From the NCBI GenBank assembly GCA_036733925.1, contig DAIMZO010000016.1, forward strand, positions 1-49,085: a stretch of DNA of 49,085 bases, in the 5' to 3' direction. This stretch comes from UBA2897 sp036733925 (GTDB lineage: Bacteria; Bacillota; Negativicutes; Selenomonadales; Selenomonadaceae). Of the stretch, positions 44,914 through 49,085 are shown piece after piece. Both the position numbers and the translations under genes were made by a program. A model generated the notes under the pieces. It was not told where the DNA came from. It did no database searches and saw only the letters and a list, made by a program, of their open reading frames with translations. Numbering within the stretch: position 1 is the stretch's first letter; every line of letters starts with the position of its first letter.

Positions 44914-46065
44914 CTATTTCATGAAGCTGGCATTCTCGAGATCCGCCGCCACCTTCGACATCCATTCCGAGATATGGATATGCTGCGGGCAGACGCGCTC
45001 GCAGGCCTTGCACGAGATGCACTCGGACGCCTTGCCATGTCCCTCGGAAAGGTAGTTCGCGTAGTACTCAACCTCCGGCGAGAAGTCATGCCGATGCATG
45101 AGCTTGCGCGTGTTAAAAAGCGCGAAGTAGTTCGGGATCAGGATGCCCTTCGGGCACTTGCTCGCCTCGACGCAGTAGCGGCAGCCCGTGCACGGGATCT
45201 CGATGGTCTTGCGGATCATCTCTGCCGCGCGCAGCGCCGTGTCCCAATCCTCTTTCGAAAGCGGCTCGAAGTCCTGCATGAATCCCGTGTTCTCATCGAG
45301 CTGCGCGTACGTGCTCATGCCGGACAGCACAACCATGACCTGCTCCGGCGTCGCCGCAAAGCGCAACGCCCATTCCGCGGGGCTCCAGTCCGGATGAGCT
45401 TCCTTGAACATCTGCTCGACCTCCGGCGGTACCTTTGCGAGCGTGCCGCCCTTCACCGGCTCCATGACGATGACTTTCTTGCCATGCTTCAGGCAGGTCT
45501 CATAGCAGAGACGCGACTGGATGCCCGCGCTCTCCCAGTCGAGATAGTTGATCTGGAGCTGCACGAACTCGAAATACGGATGGTCGGTCAGGATCCGGTC
45601 GAGGACGTCCGCCGAGTCGTGGAACGAGAAGCCAAGGCAGCGGATCTCCCCCGACGCGCGCTTTTTCTGCACGAAATCGAGCACGTGGTATTTCTGCGCG
45701 ATCTTGTAGTTCACGCTGTTCATGTCGTGCACGAGATAGTAGTCGAAATAGTCCACATGGAGCTTCTGCTTCTGCTTCTCGAAAATCTCCTTGGCCTCGC
45801 CGTCACGCTTCAGCATCATATCCGGCATCTTCGTCGCAATCGTGAACGCGTCGCGTGGATAGCGGTCGACAACCGCCTTGCCGACGATATCCTCGCTCAT
45901 GAAGTCGTGATACATCCAGGCCGTATCGCAGTACGTGAAACCGCGCTGGAAGAAGGTATCGACCATCTTCTCGAGCTGCGGCATATCCACGGATTTCTGG
46001 TCATCCGGATCCGTCAGCGGCATCCGCATAAAACCGAAACCGAGTTTCTTCTGAGGAATCTGCAT
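44914..46065 (-). CDS. Aldo/keto reductase with C-terminal ferredoxin-like domain
   Basis: A 383-residue protein. The AKR barrel begins with KKLGFGFMRMPL and shows the catalytic Asp/Tyr in FTYCDTAWMYHDF, the Lys in TIATKMPD and the His in YLVHDMN. The C-terminal part holds cysteines for Fe-S clusters: CTGCRYCVEASKCP and CISCKACERVCP. Such AKR-ferredoxin fusions are common in anaerobes, and their physiological substrate is mostly unknown. ATG 46065 with AGGAG nine bases before is preferred over the TTG just upstream. It sits upstream of the mfr operon on the same strand. Confidence 0.9.
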   Translation of the reverse strand: MQIPQKKLGFGFMRMPLTDPDDQKSVDMPQLEKMVDTFFQRGFTYCDTAWMYHDFMSEDIVGKAVVDRYPRDAFTIATKMPDMMLKRDGEAKEIFEKQKQKLHVDYFDYYLVHDMNSVNYKIAQKYHVLDFVQKKRASGEIRCLGFSFHDSADVLDRILTDHPYFEFVQLQINYLDWESAGIQSRLCYETCLKHGKKVIVMEPVKGGTLAKVPPEVEQMFKEAHPDWSPAEWALRFAATPEQVMVVLSGMSTYAQLDENTGFMQDFEPLSKEDWDTALRAAEMIRKTIEIPCTGCRYCVEASKCPKGILIPNYFALFNTRKLMHRHDFSPEVEYYANYLSEGHGKASECISCKACERVCPQHIHISEWMSKVAADLENASFMK

Positions 46066-46128
46066 CAAAAATCTCTCCTAATCCTACACAGTATCATACA
46101 CAGCAAAAAGTCACCGGAGCGCCGGTTC

Positions 46129-46482
46129 TCATTCCTTCGGCGCCTGGAACAGCTCGAGCACGGTTCCGTCCGGCAGCTCAACCCATTTCGCGGGCTGATC
46201 CTCGATCGGATGGACGCCTGGCACAGCGAGCGCGGCCTTCGTTGCCGCCTCGAGGTCGCTGACCATGAGCCCGAGATGGTGGTTCCAACCGCCATCCGTC
46301 TCGTCCGCGCCGGCCGCCTGGCGCTCGACCAGCTGCAGGCCGCCCGTCAGCCAGACCTGCGTGCCGCGCGGCGTATTCTCCTTGCGGCGTCTCTCCGTCA
46401 TGCCGAAGACATCCGCAAAGAATTTCAGGCTCCAATCCAGATCCGCCACAGGAACGACGGTATGTTCCAGATACGTTTTCAT
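46129..46482 (-). CDS. VOC-family (glyoxalase/bleomycin-resistance fold) protein
   Basis: A 117-residue protein with two beta-alpha-beta-beta-beta units: YLEHTVVPVADLDWSLKFFADVFGM and HHLGLMVSDLEAATKAAL, ending VELPDGTVLELFQAP. Metal-ligand candidates are the His of YLEHT, the His of HHLGL and Glu residues at the strand ends. Start ATG 46482 with GGAGG upstream. It lies 60 bases upstream of the aldo/keto reductase and is likely co-transcribed. Family members range from glyoxalase I to epimerases and resistance proteins, so function is open. Confidence 0.82.
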   Translation of the reverse strand: MKTYLEHTVVPVADLDWSLKFFADVFGMTERRRKENTPRGTQVWLTGGLQLVERQAAGADETDGGWNHHLGLMVSDLEAATKAALAVPGVHPIEDQPAKWVELPDGTVLELFQAPKE

Positions 46483-46619
46483 AAAAGATGCACCTCCAAA
46501 GTCATCTAGAATCACTCAAGAATTCCAGCATATCGATTTATTCCACGTTTCTATGGTTTATCCCTGCTTTTCGCCGAAATTTTCTTGCTGTTCCTATGGC
46601 AATTTTTGCGAAATGCGAT

Positions 46620-46625
46620 TATAAT
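46620..46625 (+). promoter_or_regulatory. -10 element of the nitrogenase-like gene pair
   Basis: TATAAT in an AT-rich 200-base spacer, 66 bases before the ATG at 46692. No clear -35. Confidence 0.4.
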
Positions 46626-46691
46626 AAGTACAGAATCATTAGGAAAGCGGTTACACCAATATTTTCTCTTTTCTGAGGAGGGACTGCCGAT

Positions 46692-48047
46692 ATGGCGGAG
46701 CAGACAGAAACGCGCGTACCATGGTTTCAGACGGTACGCGAACTCGCCGGACGCGGGCGCGGAAACATCCCGGAGGAATTCCAGCTCGACACGTATCTCA
46801 TCTGGAACTCACCGGCCGCACTCGACTTCAATTCACCCGGTGTCGACGGGTTCGGCGTCAAACGCGCTGCACTCGCCGTCCCCGGTTCCATCGAACTCCT
46901 GCTCTCGCCGGGCTGCTGCGGACGGAACACCGCGGCCCTTTCCGGCGCGAAGGACGGCGTGCCGTTCGGCGAGCGCTTCGCGTTCTACGAACTCGACGAA
47001 AAGGATATCGTGACCGGCGCACACCTCCGGAAAATTCCTNNNNNNNNNNGTCGACCGCTTCGTGAAAAGCCAGGGGGGGAGGCCCTCCGTCGTCATGATC
47101 TGCCTGACCTGCGTCGACGCATTGCTCGGCACCGATATGGAGCGCGTTGCGCGGAAGGCAGAGGCACGCGTAGGCATCCCGGTGCGCCCATGCTATATGT
47201 ATGCCCTGACGCGTGACGGCATTCACCCGCCGATGGCCGCCGTGCGCGAATCCATCTATTCTCTTCTCGAGAAAGCGGAAAAAGACCCAACGGCGTGCAA
47301 CATCCTCGGATTCTTCACGCCGCTTGACCGCGACACGGAGTTCTTCCATTTCCTGCATTCCATCGGCGTCCGCAATATCCGCGAAATCAGCACCTGCCGC
47401 GATTATGCATCGTTCCAGCAGATGGCGCAGGCGAACTTCAACCTCGTGCTGAATCCCGAGGCGCGCGACGCAGCGAAGCTCTTCGAGAAGAAGCTCGGCA
47501 TTCCCTCCATCGAGCTCACGCGGACCTATCAGGCCGACAAGATTGAGCATCAGTATCTGGCGCTGAGCTCCATCCTCGCGCCGGAGGCAAAGGGCATCGG
47601 ACAGATGCTCGGCGCGCCGAAAACGGCGCTGCTGCAGCATGTGCGCTTGTTCCAGCGCCTGTATCCTGACATCCGCATCGCCGTCGGCAGCCGCCTCGAC
47701 GCGAACCCGTTCGACATCGCGCTCGCGCTCGTCCGCTACGGCCTGACGGTCGATGAGATTTTCGCCAATCCCTCGCCGCAGGACTACGCCTATATCAAGG
47801 TGCTCGCGAAGCTAAGCCCGGAGACGCAGGTCTACACGAACCTCTCGCCGACCATGACCGCCTACGACGCGGCAAAGGCAAGCGTCACGCTCGCGCTCGG
47901 TGAGGATGCTATGTACTATCATCCAGGCGTCGCCGCTGTCTCATGGAACCAGCCGGAACAGCCGTTCGGCTTCGCCGCGGTACACCGCCTGTTCCACGAA
48001 ATGGCAGCGGCGCTCGACGAGCAGGAAACGAAGGAGGTGCACGCGCG

Positions 48048-48051
<4 letters not shown>
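46692..48051 (+). CDS. Nitrogenase component-1-like oxidoreductase, NifD-like subunit (interrupted by an N-gap)
   Basis: About 450 residues. From ATG 46692 (GAGGAGGGAC upstream) the first 116 codons run to the ten Ns at 47040-47049; the second part is in a different frame and ends at 48051. The 10-N filler is not a multiple of three, but the gene is open on both sides, so the true gap should be. Component-1 features: SPGCCGRN (Cys75, Cys76) and MICLTCVDALLGTDME, equivalent to the Cys and IGDD block of NifD. The first NifD P-cluster Cys has no counterpart (SPGVDGFGVKR), and no FeMo-cofactor Cys/His context was recognised. The stop overlaps the next gene as ATGA. Confidence 0.85.
47040..47049. 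other. Assembly gap (10 N)
   Basis: Ten ambiguous bases inside the NifD-like gene. The reading frames on either side fit if the real missing stretch is a multiple of three; flanking protein sequence (HLRKIP before, VDRFVKS after) suggests only a few residues are missing. Confidence 0.95.

Positions 48052-49085
<1,034 letters not shown>

Overview
The window looks like a chromosomal segment from a diderm Firmicute of the class Negativicutes, most likely Selenomonadaceae (Selenomonas/Mitsuokella-like; genus not determined). The signs are two SLH-domain outer-membrane porins of the OmpM type, a Tat-exported fumarate reductase of the MfrABE (SdhABE) type, Firmicutes-like purine and biotin-salvage operons, a G+C-rich coding style (estimated by eye) and strong GGAGG ribosome sites. 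A run of ten Ns at 47040-47049 shows the sequence is a draft assembly.

Layout. 1-10060, all on the minus strand: an AT-rich GIY-YIG gene end, rlmD, a HAD phosphatase, a membrane metallopeptidase with a duplicated inactive half, a three-gene NMT1/THI5-type ABC importer, a coiled-coil membrane protein coupled to a DUF3783 protein, a NYN-domain protein and mnmA. 10260-17771: an envelope locus in which two paralogous GntR/HutC regulators flank a minus-strand operon of two SLH porins and two secreted SGNH esterases. It has well-formed divergent sigma-70 promoters and a 16-bp palindrome. 17864-24486: a small ASCH-like protein, an MFS exporter of the fosmidomycin-resistance type, a bioY locus whose thiolase and AMP-ligase genes are damaged, an AGCS amino-acid:sodium symporter and tag.

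24635-30204 is a compact purine operon, purE-F-M-N-H-D, in which purH encodes only the IMP cyclohydrolase half. 30463-32073 carries an acyl-CoA thioesterase and an Mrp/ApbC Fe-S carrier. 32182-39966 is rpoBC, transcribed from its own promoter and separated from the usual ribosomal-protein neighbours.

40272-49085 is the most unusual part. A NifH-like reductase gene (plus strand) lies next to rpoB. After 5.6 kb of minus-strand redox genes (MfrE, MfrB, MfrA, a ferredoxin-domain aldo/keto reductase and a VOC protein), a pair of nitrogenase component-1-like genes (NifD-like and NifK-like, overlapping ATGA) runs off the right edge. The pair has a reduced and atypical set of cluster cysteines, so it is a nitrogenase-like oxidoreductase of unknown substrate rather than a nitrogenase. 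The Mfr flavoprotein keeps all its catalytic residues but has Ala where the FAD-linking His normally sits.

Both the bioY-linked thiolase/ligase junctions and the N-gap could be assembly artefacts, and that should be settled before biological weight is put on them. No tRNA, rRNA, IS element or CRISPR array was seen.
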